From Abiotrophia defectiva ATCC 49176 (GTDB taxonomy: Bacteria; Bacillota; Bacilli; Lactobacillales; Aerococcaceae): a DNA stretch of 64,000 nucleotides. This document shows, in pieces, positions 45,584 to 53,479 of the stretch. Within the stretch, counting starts at the first letter, position 1; every line of letters starts with the position of its first letter. The stretch spans positions 1,195,449 to 1,259,448 of the forward strand of contig NZ_KI535340.1 in the NCBI RefSeq assembly GCF_000160075.2. Reading direction: 5' to 3'. The notes below the pieces were generated by a model. The model had not been told where the DNA came from, did not search any database, and worked only from the letters and a program-made list of their open reading frames with translations. Both the position numbers and the translations under genes were made by a program.

Positions 45584-46296
45584 TGAATCGTGAAGAAATC
45601 ATTGCTAAAATGAAAGAACGCGTCTTCAATGCCAACTTGCAATTGCCTGAATGGGGCTTGGTCCAATTAACTTGGGGTAATGCCTCTGAAGTTAACCGCG
45701 ACTTAGGCGTCATAGTCATCAAGCCAAGTGGTGTTGACTACAAGCAGATGACACCTGACCAAATGGTTGTGACTGACTTAGACGGCAAGCCACTGGAGGC
45801 CGATAGCTATCGCCCATCCTCTGACCTGCCAACCCATGTGGTGCTTTATAAGGCCTTTCCTGGCGTCAATGCCGTGGTTCATACCCACAGCAAGTACGCG
45901 GTTTGTTGGGCTCAAGCTGGGCGCGATTTGCCTTGCTACGGGACCACACATGCTGATACCTTCTATGGGCCAGTGCCCTTAACCCGGCATTTGACTGAGA
46001 CAGAAGTGGCGGAAGCCTACGAAGTCAATACTGGGGTGGTCATTGCGGACACCTTCAAGGAAGGCAACTTGGATCCATTGGCAGTACCAGGTGTCTTGGT
46101 TCAAGGACATGGACCTTTCACTTGGGGGCCAAGTATTCAAAAGGCCATCGAGAACAGCTTGGTATTGGATGAGGTCTGCCATATGGCCCTGGAAACAGAA
46201 GCCATTAACCCAGATATTCAACCTCTACCACAATATGTGCTGGATAAACATTATTTCCGTAAACACGGGGCTAATGCCTACTACGGACAAAAATAA
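45583..46296 (+). CDS. ulaF: L-ribulose-5-phosphate 4-epimerase
   Basis: 237 residues, class II aldolase/AraD family: LTWGNASEVNRD, IKPSGVDY, VVHTHSKYAVCWAQAG and the second His region LVQGHGPFTWG. The zinc ligands are the paired His of HTHS and a later His. It finishes the path to D-xylulose 5-phosphate. The ATG overlaps the ulaE stop (TAATG). Confidence 0.94.
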   Translation: MNREEIIAKMKERVFNANLQLPEWGLVQLTWGNASEVNRDLGVIVIKPSGVDYKQMTPDQMVVTDLDGKPLEADSYRPSSDLPTHVVLYKAFPGVNAVVHTHSKYAVCWAQAGRDLPCYGTTHADTFYGPVPLTRHLTETEVAEAYEVNTGVVIADTFKEGNLDPLAVPGVLVQGHGPFTWGPSIQKAIENSLVLDEVCHMALETEAINPDIQPLPQYVLDKHYFRKHGANAYYGQK

Positions 46297-46303
46297 GCAA
46301 AAC

Positions 46304-46332
46304 AAGGCTAGGACAAGGGTCCTAGCCTTTTC
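46304..46332 (+). terminator. Terminator of the ula operon
   Basis: AAGGCTAGGAC-AAG-GGTCCTAGCCTT followed by TTC. Confidence 0.85.
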
Positions 46333-46405
46333 TATGAATCTCATCTTGTATTATGATTCTCAATAAGATATAATTAAATTATCAATATGTAAAGGTGGTC
46401 ATTGA

Positions 46406-47062
46406 ATGAAAAAAGTTCTCCTATCTGCAGCTTTTGCCTTAAGCTTAGTTGGCGCCCTAGCTCCAACCGTCTTGGTAACAGCAGAAAGTTCATCAAGTTC
46501 CTCCAGCGCTTCTAGCGAGGCTGCTTCCTCTAGCTCAGCAGAAGCTTCAAGCAAGAAAAAATCTCATTCAGAAGCGGACAAGGCTAACTGGGGTAAGCGC
46601 AGCACACCAGTTCCTTTAGGTGAAGAAAAGGAAGTTCAATATAAAGACTATATTGGAGGTAAAAAGGTTGATGTAAAGGCTAAGCTTTCCGTCTTAGAAG
46701 TTCTCAAGGGCAAAGAAGCTGAAGCTAAACTATTAGAGTTTGAAAGCTATAACAAAGAAGCCATCAAAAAATTGGATAGTAATTATGAGTTAAACTTGAT
46801 TAAACTCAAATTTGTTTATGAGAAGGGCGACGAAGATGAGCCTTTAAAAACGCCTTACCGACCAAAAGTATTTGATGCCAAAGGTAAGGAAGTTAAGGTG
46901 GATTTCTATGCGGATGTGCCAAACGAGAAGAAGTTCTCCGATATTGAACTCTATCCAGGTAGTGACCATGAAGGGTATGTGGTAGTAGCTGTTCCTAAAG
47001 GTGGCGACTATTCAATTTCCTATGACTTAGGCAAGCCTGTTTTCTTCAGCACGACTAAGTAA
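46406..47062 (+). CDS. Exported Ser-linker protein, paralogue 1
   Basis: 218 residues. Signal peptide with likely cleavage near VTA-E, then a Ser/Ala-rich stretch (residues 27-50), then a beta-rich domain (VDVKAKLSVLEVLKGKEAEAKLLEFESYN; YELNLIKLKFVYEKGDEDEPL; EGYVVVAVPKGGDYSISYDLG). The domain resembles extracellular DUF4352-like immunoprotective folds, but I am not sure. It pairs with the next gene (same layout, clear homology). There is no lipobox. Confidence 0.7.
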   Translation: MKKVLLSAAFALSLVGALAPTVLVTAESSSSSSSASSEAASSSSAEASSKKKSHSEADKANWGKRSTPVPLGEEKEVQYKDYIGGKKVDVKAKLSVLEVLKGKEAEAKLLEFESYNKEAIKKLDSNYELNLIKLKFVYEKGDEDEPLKTPYRPKVFDAKGKEVKVDFYADVPNEKKFSDIELYPGSDHEGYVVVAVPKGGDYSISYDLGKPVFFSTTK

Positions 47063-47074
47063 TAGACGCAGACA

Positions 47075-47109
47075 AGTCCGGCTAGGGCAAGAGCCTGAGC
47101 CGGGCTTTC
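47075..47109 (+). terminator. Terminator after paralogue 1
   Basis: AAGTCCGGCT/AGCCGGGCTT stem followed by TCT; the T run is weak. Confidence 0.55.
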
Positions 47110-47190
47110 TGATTGACAGTCAAGACTTTATTGTCAGGCAATTGGCAAGAAGCTATCATCAATTTATTAAGATGTAAAGGTGGTTATGGA

Positions 47191-47853
47191 ATGAAAAAAC
47201 GACTCCTATCAGCAGTTTTGGCCTTAAGCCTAGTAGGTGCTGTGGCCCCAACATTCTCGGTGGCAGCTGAAAGCTCTTCAAGTTCTTCTAGCACTTCTAG
47301 CGAAGCTGCTTCCTCTGGCTCAACAGAATCTTCCAGCCAGAAGAAAACTCATTCAGAAGCCGATAAAGACAAGTGGGGCAAGCTTGACAGCCCTGTTCCT
47401 CTAGGACAAGAAAAGGCAATGACTTACAAGGAATTTTTTGGTGACCAAAGGAAGACAATCACCGTTAAACTTACAGTTCTAGAAGTTCTTAAGGGTAAAG
47501 AAGCACAAGATAAATTACTAGAATTTGATGATTCAAATCAAGCTGACATTGACAAGTTGGATAGTAAGTATGAATATCATCTAATTAAGGTCAAGTTAGT
47601 CTATGAAAAAGGCGACGAAGATTATCCTTTAGACACTATCGAAATGTTTCCAAGAGTTTTTGATCTTAAGGGTAAGGAAATTAAGCAAGAGGTCTTTCCA
47701 AGCATTCCAAAAGAGCGCATGTTTTTAGATTATAGTCTCTTTCCTGGTGCTGAACATGAAGGCTATATCGCGATTATGGTCCCAAAAGACAGTGATTATA
47801 GGGTCTCCTTCGACCTTAGCGACCCTGTTTTCTTCAGCACAACTAAGGAGTAA
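47191..47853 (+). CDS. Exported Ser-linker protein, paralogue 2
   Basis: 220 residues from the ATG at 47191, chosen because it begins a clean signal peptide (KKRLLSAVLALSLVGAVAP) after AAAGGTGG. It is the tandem copy of the gene at 46406: both share the Ser-rich linker, HSEADK, VLEVLKGKEA, VYEKGDED and PVFFSTTK. The two probably arose by duplication. The function is unknown; the surface or medium is the likely location. Confidence 0.7.
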   Translation: MKKRLLSAVLALSLVGAVAPTFSVAAESSSSSSSTSSEAASSGSTESSSQKKTHSEADKDKWGKLDSPVPLGQEKAMTYKEFFGDQRKTITVKLTVLEVLKGKEAQDKLLEFDDSNQADIDKLDSKYEYHLIKVKLVYEKGDEDYPLDTIEMFPRVFDLKGKEIKQEVFPSIPKERMFLDYSLFPGAEHEGYIAIMVPKDSDYRVSFDLSDPVFFSTTKE

Positions 47854-47861
47854 GATGATTC

Positions 47862-47897
47862 AGTCCGGATGGGGCCAAGCCTCGTCCGGGCTCTTCT
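47862..47897 (+). terminator. Terminator after paralogue 2
   Basis: AGTCCGGA/TCCGGGCT stem with GGGGC/GCCTC inside, followed by CTTCTT. It resembles the hairpin after paralogue 1, in line with duplication of the whole unit. Confidence 0.55.
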
Positions 47898-47922
47898 TAT
47901 GCCAAAATTCCAGGGAAAGACC

Positions 47923-47951
47923 TTGCCAAAAACCACCTTCTGTGGTAAGAT
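47923..47951 (+). promoter_or_regulatory. tRNA-Arg promoter
   Basis: TTGCCA (47923-47928), 17 bases, TAAGAT (47946-47951), 11 bases before the mature tRNA. Confidence 0.65.
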
Positions 47952-47962
47952 AATCAAGTACT

Positions 47963-48034
47963 GTCGCCGTAGTGTAAAGGATATCACACAAGATTCCGGT
48001 TCTTGTAATGGGGGTTCGATTCCCTCCGGCGATG
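47963..48034 (+). tRNA. tRNA-Arg (anticodon CCG)
   Basis: The cloverleaf can be folded by eye. The acceptor is GTCGCCG/CGGCGAT (one G-U). The D arm has GTG/CAC. The anticodon stem is CAAGA/TCTTG with loop TTCCGGT, anticodon CCG. The variable loop is TAAT; the T arm is GGGGG-TTCGATT-CCCTC. The discriminator is G and CCA is not encoded. It reads CGG codons. Confidence 0.9.
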
Positions 48035-48043
48035 TATGGATAC

Positions 48044-48157
48044 GATTATACGTGATTATACGTAATCAAAAAGCCCGATTTTACGGGCTTTTCGTTTATA
48101 CGTGATTGTACGTGTGTAATTCATCTTACACAAAAATTACACAGTCAGCTAATTAAA
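48044..48157. repeat. Short repeats flanking a terminator after tRNA-Arg
   Basis: TATACGTGATT occurs on both sides of the terminator: ATTATACGTGATTATACGT from 48045, and TTTATACGTGATTGTACGTG from about 48096. Next comes the inverted pair TGTGTAA/TTACACA, with a further TTACACA. Clusters like this beside a tRNA 3' end resemble integrase arm sites of an attachment region. No integrase gene is in the window. Confidence 0.4.
48069..48093 (+). terminator. Terminator of tRNA-Arg
   Basis: AAAGCCCG-ATTTTA-CGGGCTTTT; bidirectional in appearance. Confidence 0.8.
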
Positions 48158-48197
48158 AAGCTCCGCTAGTCGTAATGGTTGGCGGAGTTCTTTTTTG
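48158..48197 (+). terminator. Second terminator-like hairpin after tRNA-Arg
   Basis: CTCCGC/GCGGAG stem, then TTCTTTTTT. No gene lies between it and the previous terminator, so its transcript may be a relic or read-through. Confidence 0.6.
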
Positions 48198-48298
48198 TAG
48201 CTCCCTCACCAGAGACAAATCTCTCCCAATCCTTTTCCATACACTTTCACCTATATTTATGGTAGACTAGCATCATAGAATGTGAGGAGGCGACTGCC

Positions 48299-48742
48299 AT
48301 GACAGATTGTATTTTTTGCAAGATAATTGAAGGCCAGATTCCCAGTGCCAAGGTCTATGAAGATGAGGATGTCTACGCCTTTTTAGATATTACCCAGGTG
48401 ACGCCGGGCCATACCCTGGTGATTCCTAAGACTCATGTGGCTAATATTTTTGAATATGATGAGGACTTGGCGACTAAGGTCATGACCAAGCTGCCTAAGA
48501 TTAGCCGGGCAGTCCGCCGTGCCTTTCCTGATATGTTGGGGCTTAATATCCTCAATAACAATGGTCAGGCGGCTGGCCAGACTGTTTTCCACTCTCATAT
48601 TCACCTGATTCCTCGCTATCAAGGGGACAGCGATGGCTTTGGCTGGTCCTTCGCCGACAACAGCAAGTCTTACACATCAGAAGAATTTAGCGCTCGGGCG
48701 GCTGCCATTGCCAGCGCCTTAGCACAAGAGGAGGAAGCATAA
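48299..48742 (+). CDS. hit: HIT-family nucleotide hydrolase
   Basis: 147 residues. The histidine triad is HSHIHLIPR (H98, H100, H102); the N-terminal CIFCKIIEGQIPS is typical, its two Cys possibly binding zinc. The family hydrolyses nucleoside phosphoramidates and related compounds. In Lactobacillales hit commonly sits beside a YtxH-like gene and prsA, as here. GGAGG precedes the start. Confidence 0.92.
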   Translation: MTDCIFCKIIEGQIPSAKVYEDEDVYAFLDITQVTPGHTLVIPKTHVANIFEYDEDLATKVMTKLPKISRAVRRAFPDMLGLNILNNNGQAAGQTVFHSHIHLIPRYQGDSDGFGWSFADNSKSYTSEEFSARAAAIASALAQEEEA

Positions 48743-49092
48743 TGGGTAAATTTACACGCGGGTTCGTCTTAGGCGCCTTGGCGGCTGGGGCTTGGACGCT
48801 ATTTAATGTCAAACAAGATGGGGCGACTACTCGCCGCCAGCTTAAGTCTTATGTCAATGATTTCTGTCAGGATAGCCAACAATTGGGGCAAGATACTTGC
48901 CGTATTCGCCGGGCCTTGCACGATGTCACTGACAAGGGCTTGCCACTCTTACAGTCAACGGTAGGGGAAGTACAGACTCTCTTCCGTCGTTTTCAGGAAT
49001 CCAATGGGCCCCGCATCCGTCGCACCCAAGAAAAAGTTGAAAAACTTAACTCGGATTTAGAAGAAGCCCAGGAAAATGTGAAAAATTCATAA
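48742..49092 (+). CDS. YtxH-like small membrane-associated protein
   Basis: 116 residues. A short N-terminal hydrophobic stretch (GFVLGALAAGAWTLF) is followed by a long charged helical or coiled-coil part (VGEVQTLFRRFQESNG, RTQEKVEKLNSDLEEA). This fits the YtxH-like genes found between hit and prsA. The function is unknown. The ATG overlaps the last base of the hit stop (TAATG). Confidence 0.7.
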   Translation: MGKFTRGFVLGALAAGAWTLFNVKQDGATTRRQLKSYVNDFCQDSQQLGQDTCRIRRALHDVTDKGLPLLQSTVGEVQTLFRRFQESNGPRIRRTQEKVEKLNSDLEEAQENVKNS

Positions 49093-49192
49093 TCTTTTCA
49101 TGGATTTTCGACTTCTTCATACTCATTTCATGGTAAATGTGGTATAGTAGTACAGTAATCAAAAATTTAAAGTTATATAGGGGATTGATTAA

Positions 49193-50170
49193 ATGAAAAA
49201 AACAACTCTTAACCGCATGATGGCTTTTGCCTCAGTATTGGTTTTATCAGGTGCTGTTGCCAATACAGCAACTGTTGCTTATGCGCAAGACAACATTGCC
49301 ACTGTAGGTGACCAAACTATTACCAAGGAAGATCTCTACAACCAAATGAAAAAAGACGCGGGTTTAGTTACCTTGCGTTCTATGATCTTACAAAAGGTAT
49401 TGGAAATGAACGCCTCTAACGCTGCTGACCTCAAGAAGCAAGCCGAAGATGAAGTCGCTAAGCAAATTGATAAAGTGGGTGGCGAAGAGAAGTTCCAAGA
49501 ACTCTTAACCTACCAAAAATTAGGTTCAGTTGAAGACTTCAAGAACCAAATCTACATCCGCAACCTCTTCAACGAAGTGGTTTCTAAGCAAATCGACCAA
49601 TCCGATGCAACCATCGAAGACTACTACAACAACACTTACCAACCTAAGATGGAAGCTCAACACATCTTGGTTGACACTGAAGAAGAAGCAAAAGACATCA
49701 TCTCTAAATTAGATGCTGGCGAAAACTTCGACGAATTAGCAAAGACCTACTCTAAAGACGGGTCTGCGCAACAAGGGGGTCTCTTATCACCTTTCACTTC
49801 AGGTCAAATGGTTAAGGAATTTGAAGATGGGGTTAAGGGTCAAGCTAATGGCGAATACACCAAGACACCAGTTAAAAGTAAGTTCGGTTACCACATCATC
49901 AAGACCATCAACAATGGGGAGAAGAAACCATTTGCTGACATCAAAGACGATGTGAAGAAAGAATACCTTGACAGCAAGCTTAAAGACCAAAAATTCTCTT
50001 ACAAGATTATTGGGAAATTAATCGAAGCAGCTAAGGTTCAAATCGACGACGCTGACTTGAAGGATGCAGTCAAAGAGTTAGTAGACTTAGCTAACCAACC
50101 AGATGACGTAAGCAGCCAAGATGCGCCATCAACCACTCCGGATGCTTCAAGCGAGTCTTCAAGCAACTAA
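49193..50170 (+). CDS. prsA: Foldase PrsA (parvulin peptidyl-prolyl isomerase)
   Basis: 325 residues. A signal peptide precedes an N-terminal chaperone region. The parvulin domain lies at about residues 150-240 (AQHILVDTEEEAKDIISKL, FDELAKTYSKDGSAQQGG, GYHIIKT), followed by a C-terminal Ser/Asp tail. PrsA helps exported proteins fold at the outer membrane face and is normally a lipoprotein. Here the expected lipobox position reads LSGA instead of LSGC and no Cys is present; cleavage would be near AYA-Q. A TATAGT -10-like box lies about 40 bases upstream. Confidence 0.9.
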   Translation: MKKTTLNRMMAFASVLVLSGAVANTATVAYAQDNIATVGDQTITKEDLYNQMKKDAGLVTLRSMILQKVLEMNASNAADLKKQAEDEVAKQIDKVGGEEKFQELLTYQKLGSVEDFKNQIYIRNLFNEVVSKQIDQSDATIEDYYNNTYQPKMEAQHILVDTEEEAKDIISKLDAGENFDELAKTYSKDGSAQQGGLLSPFTSGQMVKEFEDGVKGQANGEYTKTPVKSKFGYHIIKTINNGEKKPFADIKDDVKKEYLDSKLKDQKFSYKIIGKLIEAAKVQIDDADLKDAVKELVDLANQPDDVSSQDAPSTTPDASSESSSN

Positions 50171-50189
50171 TTGGCTCTTTAATTGACTT

Positions 50190-50221
50190 TTGCGCCTTAG
50201 GCTGACTAGGGCGCAATTTTT
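50190..50221 (+). terminator. Terminator of prsA
   Basis: TTGCGCC/GGCGCAA stem followed by TTTTTC. Confidence 0.8.
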
Positions 50222-50254
50222 CTATTTAATCTCGGCTTAGAAAGGAGGGTGCCC

Positions 50255-50800
50255 ATGCAGCGCCACGGCCATCGAATGTTGGTCTATCTCTCGCTTTTGG
50301 TCGCCCAAGGGGTGGTCATTAGCATATTTGAACGTATGTTGCCGTCGCCTTTTGTCTTTGCGCCGGGGGCCAAACTAGGTTTGGCCAATATTGTGACGCT
50401 CTTGGCCCTTTTCACCTTGACGCCACGCCAGAGTTTTCAGGTAGTTAGCCTGCGACTCCTAGTCACCCTCCTGGTAGGGGGGACCTTCTCCATGTTCTTC
50501 TATTCCTTGGTGGGTTCCTACCTGTCCTTCGGGGCCATGCTCTTAGTTAAGCAGCTGGGGCCTAAGCGGGTTTCGGTCATCGGCCTTTCCATACTGGGGG
50601 GCATGCTCTTCAATGTAGGCCAGTTGTCAGTAGCCGCCTGGTTCGCCCGCTCTTGGACCCTCTTCAACTATCTGCCCTGGCTCAGCCTAGGGGGCTGCCT
50701 GGCCGGGCTAGCCGTCGGGGTCTTGGGCTACTATCTCTTGGAAAATAATCACACCTTACAATACTACCAGCAGGTCAGCCAACAGGAGACCTGGTTTTAG
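50255..50800 (+). CDS. Gx transporter family (HepT-component-I-like) membrane protein
   Basis: 181 residues from the ATG at 50255, with AAAGGAGGG upstream. Five or six hydrophobic segments and the signature FAPGAKLGLANIVTLLALF match the family annotated as heptaprenyl diphosphate synthase component I or Gx transporter, related to ECF-type S components. The substrate is unknown. The usual partner with a NusG-II domain is absent here. A terminator follows directly. Confidence 0.8.
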   Translation: MQRHGHRMLVYLSLLVAQGVVISIFERMLPSPFVFAPGAKLGLANIVTLLALFTLTPRQSFQVVSLRLLVTLLVGGTFSMFFYSLVGSYLSFGAMLLVKQLGPKRVSVIGLSILGGMLFNVGQLSVAAWFARSWTLFNYLPWLSLGGCLAGLAVGVLGYYLLENNHTLQYYQQVSQQETWF

Positions 50801-50801
50801 C

Positions 50802-50830
50802 AGGATGGGACTTAGGTCCCGTCCTTTTTT
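50802..50830 (+). terminator. Terminator after the Gx transporter gene
   Basis: AGGATGGGAC/GTCCCGTCCT with loop TTAG, then TTTTT. Confidence 0.85.
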
Positions 50831-50967
50831 ATTGCATATATAATATTTGTATATTACTTAAATAAGAAAAATAAAATATTCTTTGGTTTTAGATTCTAGG
50901 AATTCCGCTAAAATTCAGCTGTCCCATCCTCATATTGCCAAACAATATTCCGAACCCCCTAAATTTT

Positions 50968-50975
50968 TTCGGATA
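50968..50975 (+). promoter_or_regulatory. Candidate ComX/SigH-type competence box upstream of comGA
   Basis: TTCGGATA lies 43 bases before comGA and resembles the streptococcal cin-box TACGAATA (inner CGRATA kept). It also forms an inverted repeat with TTCCGAA at 50949. A standard sigma-A promoter is not evident nearby. The identification is tentative. Confidence 0.3.
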
Positions 50976-51018
50976 AAAGTGCCCCTTTTTGGGTATTTAT
51001 AAGTGAGGGGGAAATTCT

Positions 51019-52077
51019 ATGTCCTTAGCAATTGAAGAACAAGCCCATGATCTCATTGTTAAAGCCGTCTCCCAAGGTGTATCCGACATCCACTTGATGC
51101 CCAAGCCTGACCACTATGTCCTTTACTTTCGTCTCAATGGTCTCTTGCATGAAGAGGGCCGTCAGGACCTGGACTGGGGCAAGCGGCTCATCAATTACTT
51201 CAAGTATCGGGCGGATATGGATGTGGGGGAGAAGCGCAAGCCCCAGTCGGGCGCATGCCATCTAGAACTAGAAGGACAGGCTGTGGAATTGCGTTTTTCA
51301 ACTATCGGGGATGTCCACCTGCAAGAGTCTTTGGTCATTCGGGTCATCCAGTCACAAGCGCATCAAGGCGGGCCCTTGCTGACTTATTTTCCCAAGGACC
51401 TAGACATTCTAAGGCGCTTAATCCGACGCAAGTCGGGTCTCATCCTCTTCTCGGGTCCAGTGGGTTCGGGCAAGACGACCACCATCTATCACCTGCTTAG
51501 AGAACGACTGGATCAGGAGTCTATTCAGGTGATTACCATGGAAGATCCGGTGGAAATCTTCGAGCCCCGTTTTCTACAGACCCAGATAAATGAAGCGGCT
51601 GGTATCTCTTATGATGTCATGATTAAGGCTAGCCTCCGTCATCATCCGGATGTCTTAATGATTGGCGAAATCCGGGACGAGGAGACGGCCCGCATGGTCA
51701 TCCGGGGTGCCTTGACCGGGCACTTGATGATTGCGACCGTCCATGCCAAGGATAGCTTGGGCGTCATGGCGCGTTTGGCTGAGCTTAGTATTAGTCAGGC
51801 TCAGCTGACCCAGACCTTGATTGGCATTGTCAGTCAACGACTGATTCCGCGCTATTGCAGCCTCTGCCAAGCCAGTTGTCAGTTAGCCTGCCAACATCAC
51901 CCAGTTGGGGCTAAGCGCTTGGCCTTGCTAGAGATTCTGTCAGGACCGGCCTTGCGCCAACATCTGACCCAGGAACTGGCAGCGCCTGCCTATCAGACCC
52001 TGAATGACAAGTTGAGAAAGGCGTGGTCCTATGGCTTCATCGATGGGAAGGCCTACCTGCAATTTGAAGTGGTTTGA
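51019..52077 (+). CDS. comGA: Competence pseudopilus assembly ATPase
   Basis: 352 residues of the GspE/PilB secretion ATPase family. Walker A is GPVGSGKTTT (from residue 146), the Asp box is ITMEDPVEI, the Walker B region is DVLMIGEIRDEETA, and the His box is LMIATVHAKDS. A CxxC pair (CSLCQASCQLAC) near residue 280 matches ComGA. It drives assembly of the DNA-uptake pseudopilus from the cytoplasmic face of the membrane. Confidence 0.94.
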   Translation: MSLAIEEQAHDLIVKAVSQGVSDIHLMPKPDHYVLYFRLNGLLHEEGRQDLDWGKRLINYFKYRADMDVGEKRKPQSGACHLELEGQAVELRFSTIGDVHLQESLVIRVIQSQAHQGGPLLTYFPKDLDILRRLIRRKSGLILFSGPVGSGKTTTIYHLLRERLDQESIQVITMEDPVEIFEPRFLQTQINEAAGISYDVMIKASLRHHPDVLMIGEIRDEETARMVIRGALTGHLMIATVHAKDSLGVMARLAELSISQAQLTQTLIGIVSQRLIPRYCSLCQASCQLACQHHPVGAKRLALLEILSGPALRQHLTQELAAPAYQTLNDKLRKAWSYGFIDGKAYLQFEVV

Positions 52078-53110
52078 GCGGCTCAACCAACCCAAGAAGC
52101 TGCCCCTAGTCCAACAAGCCTATGTCTTGTCGGTTCTGGCGGATTTGTTGGGTCAGGGCTTTGCCTTAAGTACGGCCCTGCAATTCCTGGCCCTCTTAAT
52201 GCCTAAGTATCAGGCTTTGCTTCTGAAGGTGGATGCGGCCTTAGTAGAAGGGCAGAGTTTAGAAAAGTCCCTGGCCCAATTAGGCTTTGGGACCAAAATC
52301 GTGGCTCAACTCTTCTATGCCAGTCGTCAGAATCGCCTGCAGCAAGCCTTAGTTCAAGCAGCTCAGCGCCTAGATCAGGCCCGGCTCTTCCGTAAGGAAA
52401 TGGCCAAGCAATTGGCCTATCCGGGTATGATGGGACTCTGTCTGGTGGGTATGCTTTTCGGCATGCGGACCTTTATCTTGCCCCAGGTCACCAGCTTTAT
52501 TAGCCAGGAGGTTTATGAGCGGGAATGGCTAGTCCGCTTCTTAATTGGCTTTTTCACCTATTTGCCCCAACTGTCCTTGGTCTTACTGGCAGTGGGCTTG
52601 CTAGGTCTGGGAGTAGGGGGACTACTCCTGCAAAAAGCCTCTTACCTCAAGCGCTATGCCTGGTTGAGACCCTTGCCGCTTCTAGGCAAGTGGTTGTCCT
52701 GGCAGCTAACCCAGCAGGTGGCCTACGAGTTAGGCTACTTCCTGGCAGGCGGTCTGTCCCTCCAACAAATGTTGCAGGTCTGGATGGACTATCCAGTCGA
52801 TCCTTTTCTGGCTGAACTAGCCCATTATCTGATGACCGGCTGTCTGGAGGGAAGGCCTCTAACCCAACAGATGAGCCAGCTAGGTCTCTTCACTCGCCAA
52901 TTCCCTCTCATTATTGAGCAGGGTGAATTGACCAGCCAACTATCAGCCAAATGCCTAGTCTATGCGGACAAATTGGGTCGGGATTTGCAGGAAGATATGA
53001 CCAAGAAAATCCACTTTATCCAGCCTATTCTCTTTATCTTTATCGGCTTGCTGGTGGTGGCCATGTACTTGGTTATGATGCTGCCTATGTTGACTATTCA
53101 GGGCTTGTAG
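52031..53110 (+). CDS. comGB: Competence pseudopilus membrane platform protein
   Basis: 359 residues, GspF/PilC family. Two homologous halves have membrane segments near 135-155, 180-205 and 333-355 (FIGLLVVAMYLVMMLPMLTIQGL). Motifs include LAYPGMMG and ELGYFLAGGLSLQQML. The start is uncertain: the ATG at 52031 has AAAGG 9 bases upstream but gives a 47-base overlap with comGA; a TTG at 52064 is the alternative. Confidence 0.92.
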   Translation: MASSMGRPTCNLKWFERLNQPKKLPLVQQAYVLSVLADLLGQGFALSTALQFLALLMPKYQALLLKVDAALVEGQSLEKSLAQLGFGTKIVAQLFYASRQNRLQQALVQAAQRLDQARLFRKEMAKQLAYPGMMGLCLVGMLFGMRTFILPQVTSFISQEVYEREWLVRFLIGFFTYLPQLSLVLLAVGLLGLGVGGLLLQKASYLKRYAWLRPLPLLGKWLSWQLTQQVAYELGYFLAGGLSLQQMLQVWMDYPVDPFLAELAHYLMTGCLEGRPLTQQMSQLGLFTRQFPLIIEQGELTSQLSAKCLVYADKLGRDLQEDMTKKIHFIQPILFIFIGLLVVAMYLVMMLPMLTIQGL

Positions 53111-53140
53111 TTTTGCGCAAGGACAAAAGGAGGTCATAAC

Positions 53141-53479
53141 ATGAAAGCAAGGGTGCTGAAGGGTCGGCGGAAGAATGCCTTCACGTTGATCGAAATGTTG
53201 ATCGTCCTTATTATCGTAGCCCTTCTCATGGCCATTATTATTCCAAACGTGGCCGGTCAGAAGGAAAGAATTGAAAAGCAAGCGCGTCAGAATATGGCGC
53301 AAATCATTGAAACCCAAGTCAATACCTATAAATTGGCAGAAAATGATAGCGAGGTAACTGTCAAAGAACTCAAGACTGCAGGCTACTTGACTGATAAGCA
53401 GGTAGAGGAAGCCAAGAAGCTCTTGCAGTTGGATGAGAATACGACCATTACCCTGCCAATTAATATTCCTCAACCATGA
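53141..53479 (+). CDS. comGC: Major competence pseudopilin
   Basis: 112 residues. The type IV prepilin signal is NA-FTLIEMLIVLIIVALLMA, with cleavage before Phe and Glu5 present; the -1 residue is Ala rather than Gly. It polymerises into the pseudopilus after processing by ComC. AAAGGAGG precedes the ATG; it overlaps comGD by 4 bases. Confidence 0.94.
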   Translation: MKARVLKGRRKNAFTLIEMLIVLIIVALLMAIIIPNVAGQKERIEKQARQNMAQIIETQVNTYKLAENDSEVTVKELKTAGYLTDKQVEEAKKLLQLDENTTITLPINIPQP

